A stretch of 64,000 bases of DNA from Bacteroidales bacterium (GTDB lineage Bacteria > Bacteroidota > Bacteroidia > Bacteroidales > UBA932): NCBI GenBank assembly GCA_020026355.1, contig JAHHQP010000001.1:49916-113915 (forward strand), read 5' to 3'. Shown here piece after piece: positions 1 through 8,831 of this stretch. How positions within the stretch are numbered: the stretch's first letter is position 1; the number at the start of each line of letters is the position of its first letter. The translations under genes were made by a program, and so were the position numbers. The notes under the pieces are model-generated. The model saw nothing but the letters and a program-made list of their open reading frames with translations, was not told the origin of the DNA and did no database searches.

Positions 1-864
1 TTCTGCAAAGGTTGAAATCTCGAGAACCTCTCCTTTGTACTCAAGCGGACGATCGCTGTAACGTCCTGTATAATAGCCCTTCTGAGACTTTCTTGAATAA
101 ACATGGTGATCTTTATCCACCAGATAGCCTACATAACCGGCGAAGTGAGCATCAATCAGTTCCAATCCTGCCGGAACATTCATGAACTCTTGGGTAAGCT
201 GGACTTTTGATGTCATGACCAGCCCCGGCTCGATCGTGCAGCTGTTCGCTGGATTTCTGTCCAGATGGAAACGGTTACCGATCACGGATGAAGACTCATT
301 GGACCAGAATTCAAACTCCTTGACCCAGGAAGATACCGGAGTTCCTGCTTCATAGGCTGCAGGGTGTTCAACGAACGGCTTGCCGACATTTTCCTGAAGG
401 AAACTATAGACCACTTTCTCCTGCTGGGCAGTTGCTACCATGATTCCTCGTTCGAACGGATGGTCTAACCGAATGAAGAATTTGAAGACGGTTGCAATCG
501 GTTTGCCTGCCTTCTCAGCAGGAATCATGACATATAGTGCTCCGACAGCATCGTTCTTCAGATCACAGGTCCATTTAAGATGGTTCCTGTAGGTACCATT
601 ATCCTTATCTTCCTCGATCGTCTTACCGTCGATCACCCATTGATAGGTCAAGGCATCAGGGTTAGAATAAGAGATGTTGGCATCAATTTCCAGCACATCT
701 CCGACTTTCATGAAATAGGGAACTCTTGTAGAGAGCCATTCCGGCTTTCCCTCCGGATTGTCCAGCACCGGAAGTTCCACGTTTCCGAATTCAGTGACAG
801 TTTTATCCTGAAGACATGCTGTCATCAGAAAAAGAAACGTAAACAACAATAAATGTTTTTTCAT
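1..864 (-). CDS. PKD-like family lipoprotein (partial, C-terminus outside window)
   Basis: The frame is open on the minus strand from ATG at 864 to the window edge, giving 288 codons with no stop, so the C-terminus is missing. Residues 1-17 form a lipoprotein signal peptide ending in the lipobox LMTAC (Cys17), so the product is probably an outer-membrane lipoprotein. After it comes a PKD-like segment with a typical YQWVIDGK pattern near residue 75, followed by a long region I cannot assign. A second ATG at 873 would add three residues. I chose 864 because MKKHLLLF begins the signal peptide directly. It follows the DUF4843 gene after 15 bases and is the last visible gene of the SusCD operon. 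Lipoproteins in this position usually sit at the cell surface and help bind cargo, but the ligand is unknown. Confidence 0.75.
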   Translation of the reverse strand, partial: MKKHLLLFTFLFLMTACLQDKTVTEFGNVELPVLDNPEGKPEWLSTRVPYFMKVGDVLEIDANISYSNPDALTYQWVIDGKTIEEDKDNGTYRNHLKWTCDLKNDAVGALYVMIPAEKAGKPIATVFKFFIRLDHPFERGIMVATAQQEKVVYSFLQENVGKPFVEHPAAYEAGTPVSSWVKEFEFWSNESSSVIGNRFHLDRNPANSCTIEPGLVMTSKVQLTQEFMNVPAGLELIDAHFAGYVGYLVDKDHHVYSRKSQKGYYTGRYSDRPLEYKGEVLEISTFAE

Positions 865-879
865 CTTGTCCATGCTTTA

Positions 880-1587
880 TCAACCGATTACCGGTACTGT
901 TATCAATTTTCCATTTTCATAGTGCGGATTCTCTTCCAGCCATTTCTTGAACTGGAGTGCATAATAGTACTGTTCTCCAGCTTCCAGCTGACCATAATCT
1001 CCATCGTAGACATTATCGAGAAAGAGTTTGTACTTGATGTTGGAATACTCTCCGAGATATGCCTCTGCTATTTCCGATGTCCACCAATACGGTTTGGCGA
1101 TCATGTTGGTGACCTTGATGTTCATGGTCATGGAATCACGCACGGCAGCAGTGAAGTTTTCGTTAGAAACCAGTCGAAGCGTGATATTGAGCACTTCGGT
1201 ATTCATCCGGTCTGATTTCATGACTTTCAGATCCAGGTTGTCAGCATACCTCTGCTGTTCTTTCTGTGCCGTTCTGAAAATCAGTTTCTCCGGCAATGAG
1301 AACTCTACTCCCTCTTCTGCATTCACGATCGGATTTTCCGGAGTTCCCTCCTCTTGGACAATCTGGATTTTATACTCCCGGTTTTCAGTATAGTACCGAC
1401 CACTATATCGCAGCGGAATCTTGACTACATCCTCTTCCAGACCACCTAAAGTATAGTTGATGGTGTGCTCACGGTTGATGGTCGGGAAATAGATGAAGCG
1501 TTCTTCTCCAAAAAACTCGAGTTCATCTATCTTGCAGCCCGAAAACAAGCCGAGAGCCATGATAAATAATAGTATCTTTTTTTTCAT
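880..1587 (-). CDS. DUF4843 domain lipoprotein of a SusCD locus
   Basis: The product has 235 residues. The signal peptide ends in the lipobox LFSGC (Cys18), which predicts a lipid-anchored envelope protein. The remainder matches my recollection of the DUF4843 family: an early F-x-E-E-R-F-I-Y-F-P stretch near residue 27, beta-rich sequence in the middle and a short helical C-terminus. DUF4843 proteins are commonly encoded directly after SusD and before a PKD-type lipoprotein, as here, and are thought to be accessory surface lipoproteins. Their exact role is not established. It lies 20 bases after susD and 15 bases before the next gene, all on the minus strand, so it is almost certainly co-transcribed. 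Confidence 0.8.
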   Translation of the reverse strand: MKKKILLFIMALGLFSGCKIDELEFFGEERFIYFPTINREHTINYTLGGLEEDVVKIPLRYSGRYYTENREYKIQIVQEEGTPENPIVNAEEGVEFSLPEKLIFRTAQKEQQRYADNLDLKVMKSDRMNTEVLNITLRLVSNENFTAAVRDSMTMNIKVTNMIAKPYWWTSEIAEAYLGEYSNIKYKLFLDNVYDGDYGQLEAGEQYYYALQFKKWLEENPHYENGKLITVPVIG

Positions 1588-1607
1588 AATCTTTCAATTT
1601 AAACAGC

Positions 1608-3050
1608 TTAAACTGCACTTTCCGACTGCGGAACATGGATTTTCAAATTGCCTTTCGAATTCAGGTCATGACCCTCACTGAAAGAAACCGGTCTGTTCAA
1701 TCTCTTGAACAGGAAGACATTCTGTCCGAGACCAGCGAACTCTCTTCTGGAATCCTCGATGAGAATGTTCATGAATTCATCAGCCGTGACATCAGCCGGA
1801 ACCTTTGCTGAAGAAGAGACAACTCCCCTCTTCTTGCGGAAATCATTGAACAGATTGATGGCATCCGTAAGTCTGTCCGTCTTGGACAGGCACTCGGCCA
1901 TGATGTAATAGGCCTCGCTCATACGTATACATGGAATATATTTCTCGTGAAGATCCTTCGTATAGACGATCAATACTTTATTGTAAATCAAATCTTTCCT
2001 CTTGTCGCCATTGACCTTGGTGAAGAGGGCATAGTCCTCAACCTTCAGCGAAGCCGGCTGTTTGTAGTCGAACTTGTCCTGAGTGGCTTCCTTCAGCAGC
2101 TGGTTGCAGCAGGCAAAAAGTACCTCCGGCATGAATTTCGGCTCAGAGATGATCTTGTTGGAAGAAATGAAATTCAATTTCTTCTCCATAATCAGTTTCT
2201 GAATCTCTTCCGCAAATCCGTATGCGGCCTGATAGTCTTCAACTGTCTTGGCAAAATAAAGCTCGGCACGGGCCTGAAGCAGGCGGATGGCATAATAATT
2301 CAGGCGTACACCTCTCTGGGAATAGAAACGTCCCCAATCAGGTTCTTCTTCAGAGAATCTCTTGTCACCATCAAGTGCCATCAACCGGTTCTCTTCCGTG
2401 TTATCATAAGTACCGACCAGTTCTGCTGCTATTCTGAGGTCCTCCTTCAGTTTGGTCTCGAAATCCTTGACCGGTGTCGGAGGATTGGATTTAGAAGGAT
2501 ATGTGTCCACATAAGGAACATAAGCCTTGTCTGCCTCTGTCGAATGCGCCGGAGACTGTCCGTAGATCCGGAACAGGTCAAAATGGAGCATGGCTCTCAA
2601 GCCCCTCGCCTCACCGATAAGAAGATTTTTCTCCACTGTACCGTAAGTGAAGAAATCATCCGGCTTCCGAGAAGCCTGCTGGATGAAATCATTCAATCTG
2701 GCGATATTCCTGTAAGCACTGCTCCAGATGGATTCGGACAAGGAAAGGATGTCCTTGTCGTCGTATCTGCATTCCTGCAAGGAGTAGAATTTCTTGTGGC
2801 TCTGCAAGCTTTTGTCCAGTTCATATCCTCTGCCCCAAGCTTCCATTGCTCCCCAGGAAAGGTTGTCTCCGTACAGGGATGCTTCTCCAATAGCGAGATA
2901 GACACCGTTCAGAACATTGTAGAATCCATCTGTAGTCGCATACATGCTCTCTTTGTCGACCTCATCGACAGGATGGACATCCAGCCAGCTGCAACCGGTG
3001 AAAAAAGACATGGACAGAGCAAGTACTGCTATCATATATTTATTTTTCAT
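1608..3050 (-). CDS. RagB/SusD family nutrient-uptake outer-membrane lipoprotein
   Basis: This 480-residue lipoprotein has a signal peptide ending in the lipobox FFTGC and a mature start of SWLDVHPVDEVDKESMY, typical of the SusD N-terminus. TPR-like helical segments follow, including a GEARGLRAMLHFDLFRIYG stretch that is characteristic of the family. The C-terminal region contains the usual SRREFAGLGQNVFLFKR pattern. SusD proteins form the lid over the SusC barrel and capture the substrate at the cell surface. I start the gene at ATG 3050 rather than at an in-frame TTG six bases upstream. It begins 12 bases after the susC stop. Neighbouring metalloprotease genes suggest a peptide substrate, as for RagB of Porphyromonas, but the sequence alone cannot prove it. 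Confidence 0.93.
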   Translation of the reverse strand: MKNKYMIAVLALSMSFFTGCSWLDVHPVDEVDKESMYATTDGFYNVLNGVYLAIGEASLYGDNLSWGAMEAWGRGYELDKSLQSHKKFYSLQECRYDDKDILSLSESIWSSAYRNIARLNDFIQQASRKPDDFFTYGTVEKNLLIGEARGLRAMLHFDLFRIYGQSPAHSTEADKAYVPYVDTYPSKSNPPTPVKDFETKLKEDLRIAAELVGTYDNTEENRLMALDGDKRFSEEEPDWGRFYSQRGVRLNYYAIRLLQARAELYFAKTVEDYQAAYGFAEEIQKLIMEKKLNFISSNKIISEPKFMPEVLFACCNQLLKEATQDKFDYKQPASLKVEDYALFTKVNGDKRKDLIYNKVLIVYTKDLHEKYIPCIRMSEAYYIMAECLSKTDRLTDAINLFNDFRKKRGVVSSSAKVPADVTADEFMNILIEDSRREFAGLGQNVFLFKRLNRPVSFSEGHDLNSKGNLKIHVPQSESAV

Positions 3051-3062
3051 CGTCAAAACAAG

Positions 3063-6000
3063 TTAGAAAGTGATGTTTGCTGTAAAGTTGAAGCCACGGG
3101 CAAACGGGTAGGATGTACCTTTCTCCATACGGACCGTGCTGACAGTGAAGATATCAGAACAGTTAAACTGGAATTTCAGTCTTGAAATCTTCGCCTTGCG
3201 CAGGAACTTCTGGGGAACATCATATCCGATGGACATGGAAGCCAGCTTCATCCAGTTGTAATCCTGGACAAATCTGGAAGTAGGCTGTGTCGCATGCTTC
3301 CAGGCATCGATACCCTTGAATGCACTCACATCTCCAGGTGTCGCCCATCTGTCCGACAGCACCCTGACATCGCAATTGAAGTTAGGGTCTGCCCGCTCGA
3401 TCTTGTCCAGCAAGGTACGGTTATAGATCTGACCACCGTATTCGAAACGGAAATACATATCGAAGGTAAATCCTTTCCAATAGAGATTCGTACCGAAAGA
3501 TCCGGAAACATCAGGTTCCGTATCACAGATGACCATCGTTTCGGAACCGATCCACTTACTGCCGACCGTACCGTCCTTATACTGGAAAAGTTCCTTTCCG
3601 GTAGCCGGGTCTATACCGAGCGACTTCATACCATAAAGTGCGGTCATGGAAGCACCTTCATAATATTTCAGAAGCGGCGCATCGTTGCTGAAAGCATCCT
3701 TCTGGTAAAGTTCATTGACCCTCTCGTTATAGTCTCTCATGGAATTTGAAATTTTCAAGAGCTTGTTACGGTTGTGAGTCAGATTGGTGAAGGCATACCA
3801 GTGCAGATTCTTGTTATCGTAAAGTTTTGCCCGGAGATTGAGTTCCCAACCTTTGTTCATCATCTGGCCGACGTTCTCCTTGTAGACCGTGAAGCCGGAA
3901 GAAGAGGGAAGGGTCATCTGGACGATCAGGTCCTTAGTCAGCTTGAAGTAACGGTTCGCCTTGATATAGATGATGTTGTTGAAAAGAGAAAGTTCACCAC
4001 CGTACTCGAAGGTATCGGTTGTCTCCCATTTCAAGTCCGGATTACCCATGTGGTTCAATTCAGCGGCCGAGCCGGTCGGAAACCACTTGTCGGTCACAAT
4101 GTTAAACTTGTCCTGAGCTTCGTAGGAAGCGAACTTCACATTACCAGTCTGACCGTAGGAAGCTCTGATTTTCAACTGATTGATCCATGGAGCGCCCTGA
4201 CGGACCGCATCGTAGTTATGGATGTTCAGACCGAGACCACCGGATGCGAAAGGAGCGAATTTCCTCTTGGAACCGAACTGCGAACTACCATCCACACGTC
4301 CGGATATATCGAAGAGGTAAATGTTATCGTATGTATAGTTGAACCGAATCAAAGTACCCACCAGACGTTGGATATCCGTCATCGTGATCGGCTTGCTGAC
4401 CAGTTTCTCTGCAAATTCCGGAGAGAAGAAACCTCCGTTCGGGAAACCGACATAATTGCTGCTCGTACTCTTGTAATACGATTCCTTCATGTTGAAACCG
4501 GCAGATAGGTTGAAATGGTTTTTCCTGTATACCTGGTTATAGTACAGGAGAACGTTCATGTCATATCCCCAAGAATCCTTGTCTGTCAGACGCAGACTTC
4601 CCTTGTCCTTCCTCTGCAAGAAGACAGTAGCATCCGGATCGACGAATTTCTCAGCATCATCCACGTCGTAATAGACACTGGCACTGGCCCGAACATTCAA
4701 ATAATCGTTGATATTCCACATGACTTCGAAATTATCACGGAACTGCTTGTCCTTGTAAATGTCATGACTCTTCAGTGAAGCATCATAGACCGGGTTGCTG
4801 ACGACGTCAGAGAACCATACCTGCATCTGTTTCCGAACATTTCCACGTTCGTCAAGATAGGTATCATAAGGGTTCATCCGAATGATGTTGGAATAAGCAC
4901 CGTAAGGGGATTCCTGTCCGCTCACGTTGTCGAAACTGACATAGTTCCTGATGTTCAGGTTCTTCACGTTGTAGGAAAGAAGGAGTCCTGCAGATATCTT
5001 TTCCTTGAAAGAACCCTTCATGACTCCAGCATTACGGTCATAATTCAGGTCCAGACCGAACCTCAAAGCACCTTCGCCACCGTCAATATATAGAGAATGC
5101 TTATGACTCAATGAGTTACGAAGCGGAATACGCATCCAGTCCGTATAGATTCCTCTCTCTACATTCAGCAGTTTCTCATTGTAGATTTCATTCAGTCTGA
5201 TCTGGGTACCCGGATTATCACTAGTATAAAGTCCAGCTCTGCGTTCCGTCTCGATCTTCTGAAGCGGATCCATCAGATGATAGTAGGACAGATCCGGAGT
5301 CTGGAGATTCAGTCCCAAAGAATAAGAAACGTTGATCTTTCCAGCCTTCGGCGGAATCGTCGTGATGACTAAGACACCATTCGCAGCACGCGAGCCATAC
5401 ATGGCAGTCGCAGCTGCATCTTTCAGCAAAGTCATACTTTCAATGCGGTTCACATCAAGGTTGATCACTTTATTCACATCCACCTCGAATCCGTCAAGGA
5501 TGAAAGTCGGCAGGTTGGAATTGTTCTTCAGTCCCGTCTCGCTGACATCCAGGTCACCTATACCGGATTGTCCACGAACAGACATCTGCGGCAGGGCATT
5601 CGGATTGGAACCGTCCAGCATATTCTCCGCAATACGAAGAGACGGGTCAAAGATCTGGAGCGCAGCAATCGCATTGGACGGAGCTGCTTTCAGAATATCC
5701 TTGCTGGACACACTGGTCACCGTACCGGTGAAAGATTTCTTGGAAACGTTGCCGTAACCGGTTACGACAACTTCTTCCAAGACCTCAGCATCGGATTTCA
5801 TCTTTACGATAATCTCCGTCTCCAGAGGAATGACCAACATACCCTCCTTGAAAATATGGATTATTTCAGTCTTCATACCCAGATAGAAGAATTTCAGAGA
5901 AACATCTTTGCCAGGTATAATCTGAATCAGGAACCTGCCATCCAAATCCGTAGACGTATGGAACTTACCGTCAGAAGTCGTGACGGCAACACCCGGAAGG

Positions 6001-6158
6001 GTTTCTCCCATTTCGTCCTTCACCAAACCCCTGAGTACAGGATTCTTTGCGAATTTTGGTTGCTGCAAGGAAGATTCACCAGCATAAGTCATCATTGGGC
6101 CAGACATGAGTCCGAACACCGCAATTGCAATTGCGGTCAATAATTTTCGTGCTGACAT
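3063..6158 (-). CDS. SusC/RagA family TonB-linked outer-membrane transporter
   Basis: The product has 1031 residues and a signal peptide (1-26). A carboxypeptidase-D regulatory-like fold follows at about residues 41-120. The TonB-box/SusC signature EEVVVTGYGNVSKKSFTG starts near residue 128 and leads into the plug domain, where the DGFEVDVNKVINLDVNRIESM segment ends in the conserved DAAATAMYGSRAANGV motif. The rest is a 22-strand-type beta-barrel ending in phenylalanine (FNFTANITF). No STN (secretin/TonB short) domain precedes the CarboxypepD_reg part, so this is not a transenvelope sigma-signalling SusC. It imports a large substrate through the outer membrane using TonB energy. It follows the protease-like gene by 30 bases and precedes susD by 12. 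Confidence 0.95.
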   Translation of the reverse strand: MSARKLLTAIAIAVFGLMSGPMMTYAGESSLQQPKFAKNPVLRGLVKDEMGETLPGVAVTTSDGKFHTSTDLDGRFLIQIIPGKDVSLKFFYLGMKTEIIHIFKEGMLVIPLETEIIVKMKSDAEVLEEVVVTGYGNVSKKSFTGTVTSVSSKDILKAAPSNAIAALQIFDPSLRIAENMLDGSNPNALPQMSVRGQSGIGDLDVSETGLKNNSNLPTFILDGFEVDVNKVINLDVNRIESMTLLKDAAATAMYGSRAANGVLVITTIPPKAGKINVSYSLGLNLQTPDLSYYHLMDPLQKIETERRAGLYTSDNPGTQIRLNEIYNEKLLNVERGIYTDWMRIPLRNSLSHKHSLYIDGGEGALRFGLDLNYDRNAGVMKGSFKEKISAGLLLSYNVKNLNIRNYVSFDNVSGQESPYGAYSNIIRMNPYDTYLDERGNVRKQMQVWFSDVVSNPVYDASLKSHDIYKDKQFRDNFEVMWNINDYLNVRASASVYYDVDDAEKFVDPDATVFLQRKDKGSLRLTDKDSWGYDMNVLLYYNQVYRKNHFNLSAGFNMKESYYKSTSSNYVGFPNGGFFSPEFAEKLVSKPITMTDIQRLVGTLIRFNYTYDNIYLFDISGRVDGSSQFGSKRKFAPFASGGLGLNIHNYDAVRQGAPWINQLKIRASYGQTGNVKFASYEAQDKFNIVTDKWFPTGSAAELNHMGNPDLKWETTDTFEYGGELSLFNNIIYIKANRYFKLTKDLIVQMTLPSSSGFTVYKENVGQMMNKGWELNLRAKLYDNKNLHWYAFTNLTHNRNKLLKISNSMRDYNERVNELYQKDAFSNDAPLLKYYEGASMTALYGMKSLGIDPATGKELFQYKDGTVGSKWIGSETMVICDTEPDVSGSFGTNLYWKGFTFDMYFRFEYGGQIYNRTLLDKIERADPNFNCDVRVLSDRWATPGDVSAFKGIDAWKHATQPTSRFVQDYNWMKLASMSIGYDVPQKFLRKAKISRLKFQFNCSDIFTVSTVRMEKGTSYPFARGFNFTANITF

Positions 6159-6188
6159 ATTAGTTTTTTGTTAGGTTAATGAAACAGT

Positions 6189-8810
6189 CTATTCGATATC
6201 CAAGAGACGATCGTACATGTCACAGAGGAATCTGTAATGCTGCTGGGTCTCGTTATCTTCATCAGTCAACTGTGCTTTCATCAAGCCATATGCCTTGTTC
6301 AAGGCACCGAGATAAAGATGTCTGGAAGATTGAAGGTTCAGCAACGGCCACTTCTTCATGTTACCGTATTTTCCGCTGGCCATGAGCAGATCATCTTCTC
6401 CATCGAACTCCGCATCGATCTGACCCTGAAGATCCTCGATCAGAGCGTATTTGTCATCCACGCTGAAGTCAATGTAAAGGCTCTTGTCTGCTTCTGGATT
6501 CATGTAACGGTTCTTGACCTTAAAATTCATCATCTTGCTGCTGGCAAGCAGAGTTCTGAAGAGGAAATCCTGATATTGGATTTCAGCATCTGTCAATTCA
6601 CGGCCTTCTTTCGTCGGAGCCCAGAATTTCTCCACTTCGATATTGATGAAATCACCATGTCTGACGTGGTCACCAGGAGCATCCTCATACACGAATAGAC
6701 TGGCTGCAGCTGTGTTGAAGAGCAACTGCATGTAATCCATGTGCACTTCCTGCTGATTCTTCGACTCGAGCTCGAAATGTTTCGTCACTTCATCCTTGTA
6801 GAACTTATCCGGACGATTCATGTGGGAGAAAAGCATATTGATGGCTTTCATCTGATGTTCCTTCGAAAGGAATTCACTCGCAGGAACAGGGTCTCCAGCC
6901 ATTCGCTGCCAGGTCTTGACGCCATAGATCTGCTGAGCGATGTGCGTCATGATCTTCTTGTACCTTCTCATGAGGTTGTAATAGATGAGGCCTCTCATCT
7001 GATAATCCGGATCTTCAGCATCACTCACCCATTCCTCGAAATGGTCGAGCATGAATTCGAGTTTCTGCAGATCGTACTCAGCGATGACCAGAGCATCATC
7101 ACCGACATCATCTGCCGCGCAGTCCGGGCAGTTCTTGGCATATTCGTACCTATAGATCGGATTGCCGATGGTCTTGTCCACCATCGCTTTCAAGATCGCC
7201 TTCTCATCCTCTCCTTTCTGGAAAGGTCTGTAGAGCCAATCGATGACAAAACAGTCATATTCTCCGAGGCCTGTAGGCATCAGACGTACGCGAGAAGACG
7301 GATCTTCTCTCTTCAAGAGGGTATCCAACGGAACATATTTTCCAAGCGGAGCGACACTGTCGATCGGTGCCAGAGTATTGAAAAGAGCCCGGTCAAGCAT
7401 GGACGGGGTCGTACCATATTTCTGCGTGAAAGTAGCGGAACGGAGGGAATCTACCGGGAAAGCTGCTGAGGAAGTCAGGTTGTAGGTCATACCGAAACAG
7501 TCCACTCCTGTCAGCCACATGATATGATATTTCATATATTCCCTAAGAAGTCGGTCATCCGGGAACATGGTTCTCGCAGCCGGATTCGCATGAGCGGTAT
7601 TCAGCAGAATATCGTAAGGGAAATCGACGACGTAGTTGTAGCAGATTTCCAGAGTAGTCCTGAGGATTTCTCCAGAACGTGGGTCACAATAGGTTCTGAC
7701 CGTGGATCCTGAAGAAAGAGACGGGATAAAACGAACGACATTGTAGTCGAAGTTTTCCGGATCGAATGCCGGATCTTCCTCCGGAGTCGGATAATCCTTG
7801 AACTGGATGACATTCTTGAAGCCGATCTTCTCGAAAGCCTTGTTCCATTCTCCGATACCGTTCACGATGGCATATTTGAGATTAGGTGTAAAAGTCGTAT
7901 CCACATAGAAGACGATCGGTTTCTTCACCTCACTGCCTTCTCCTCTATCAAAAGCGTTCTGATCCACCGGTTCCAGTCTCCATCTCTTGGCGAAATAGAA
8001 ATCTTCGGCTGCCTTCATGTCGCTGCGGAATTTCAAGCGTCCGACAGACTGGATCGGAAGTCTGTAATCCGTTTCCCTCTTCGGCATTTCTTCCTCCGGG
8101 AGCAGGACGAAAGTCCGGTCCATCACCGCTGTCGTATAACGGGTGTAGACAGGATTGATATTGCTCTTGTAAGTCAGTTTGCTGGTGATGGTCACATTAT
8201 GCTGGTGAGCACTCACATCCTGAACGTATGATCCTTCAGCACGGTGTTCATAACGCACACCCATCAACATGAACTTACCTTCTGAACGAGCATGGATCGG
8301 GGAAAGCAGTCTTTCTGAACCGGTCATGAGCTCAGTCATATCCACCACCACTGCGGTGCTGTCCGGATTGTAAGCCTTGATTTCGAAAGCACGGAGCGCG
8401 GCACCGATCGTACTCATGTCGATATTGCGCTGGATATTCGGGTTGCCGTCACCGATTGCAATGCTCTTGTCCCTGTTCATGTAAATCCGGTCACCGGACT
8501 TCTCGAAATTGATCAGGAGCGGAACCATCGGGTTGACCCCCGGATGGGCATCCATATGATCACTGATGGAGGAAACATAGGAAACCAGCATGAGATCCTT
8601 GTTAAGGACGGAATACGGAATCTCAGCATAGACCTTATCATCCACCTTATGCAAGGTCATGAAGCCCTTGACGGTCTTCACATCCTTGTCTTTAAACAAT
8701 TTTTCGTATTTCGATTCTTTGTCTGCCTCCTTTTCCGGCGTTTTGGCGGTCACTGCGGATGAGAAACCAACCAGTGCCAGTACGGCAAGCATTGTCATTA
8801 TTTTCTTCAT
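6189..8810 (-). CDS. DUF5117/DUF4953-type metalloprotease homologue lacking the zinc site (predicted pseudoprotease)
   Basis: This 873-residue exported protein (signal peptide about 1-22, cut after AVTA) is homologous along its whole length to the product of the next gene upstream. Shared landmarks include FKNVIQFKDYPTPEEDPAFDP, DPRSGEILRTT and SSAAFPVDSLR. The region that should carry HExxHxxxxxH reads LTGVDCFGMTY at residues 433-443. All three zinc ligands and the catalytic glutamate are replaced, and the Met-turn SIMDYA of the partner has become SMLDRA. The frame is intact and the rest is well conserved, so this looks like a functional non-catalytic paralogue rather than decay. It may act as a substrate-binding partner of the active enzyme or of SusCD. 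It lies 21 bases after the active homologue and 30 before susC. Confidence 0.88.
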   Translation of the reverse strand: MKKIMTMLAVLALVGFSSAVTAKTPEKEADKESKYEKLFKDKDVKTVKGFMTLHKVDDKVYAEIPYSVLNKDLMLVSYVSSISDHMDAHPGVNPMVPLLINFEKSGDRIYMNRDKSIAIGDGNPNIQRNIDMSTIGAALRAFEIKAYNPDSTAVVVDMTELMTGSERLLSPIHARSEGKFMLMGVRYEHRAEGSYVQDVSAHQHNVTITSKLTYKSNINPVYTRYTTAVMDRTFVLLPEEEMPKRETDYRLPIQSVGRLKFRSDMKAAEDFYFAKRWRLEPVDQNAFDRGEGSEVKKPIVFYVDTTFTPNLKYAIVNGIGEWNKAFEKIGFKNVIQFKDYPTPEEDPAFDPENFDYNVVRFIPSLSSGSTVRTYCDPRSGEILRTTLEICYNYVVDFPYDILLNTAHANPAARTMFPDDRLLREYMKYHIMWLTGVDCFGMTYNLTSSAAFPVDSLRSATFTQKYGTTPSMLDRALFNTLAPIDSVAPLGKYVPLDTLLKREDPSSRVRLMPTGLGEYDCFVIDWLYRPFQKGEDEKAILKAMVDKTIGNPIYRYEYAKNCPDCAADDVGDDALVIAEYDLQKLEFMLDHFEEWVSDAEDPDYQMRGLIYYNLMRRYKKIMTHIAQQIYGVKTWQRMAGDPVPASEFLSKEHQMKAINMLFSHMNRPDKFYKDEVTKHFELESKNQQEVHMDYMQLLFNTAAASLFVYEDAPGDHVRHGDFINIEVEKFWAPTKEGRELTDAEIQYQDFLFRTLLASSKMMNFKVKNRYMNPEADKSLYIDFSVDDKYALIEDLQGQIDAEFDGEDDLLMASGKYGNMKKWPLLNLQSSRHLYLGALNKAYGLMKAQLTDEDNETQQHYRFLCDMYDRLLDIE

Positions 8811-8831
8811 TGTCTTCGTCTCCTGTTAAAA

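Noticed and set aside
1947..3185. 412-codon open frame on the plus strand
   Set aside because: Fully antisense to susD and the end of susC, with no family-like sequence; the opposite-strand products are clear.
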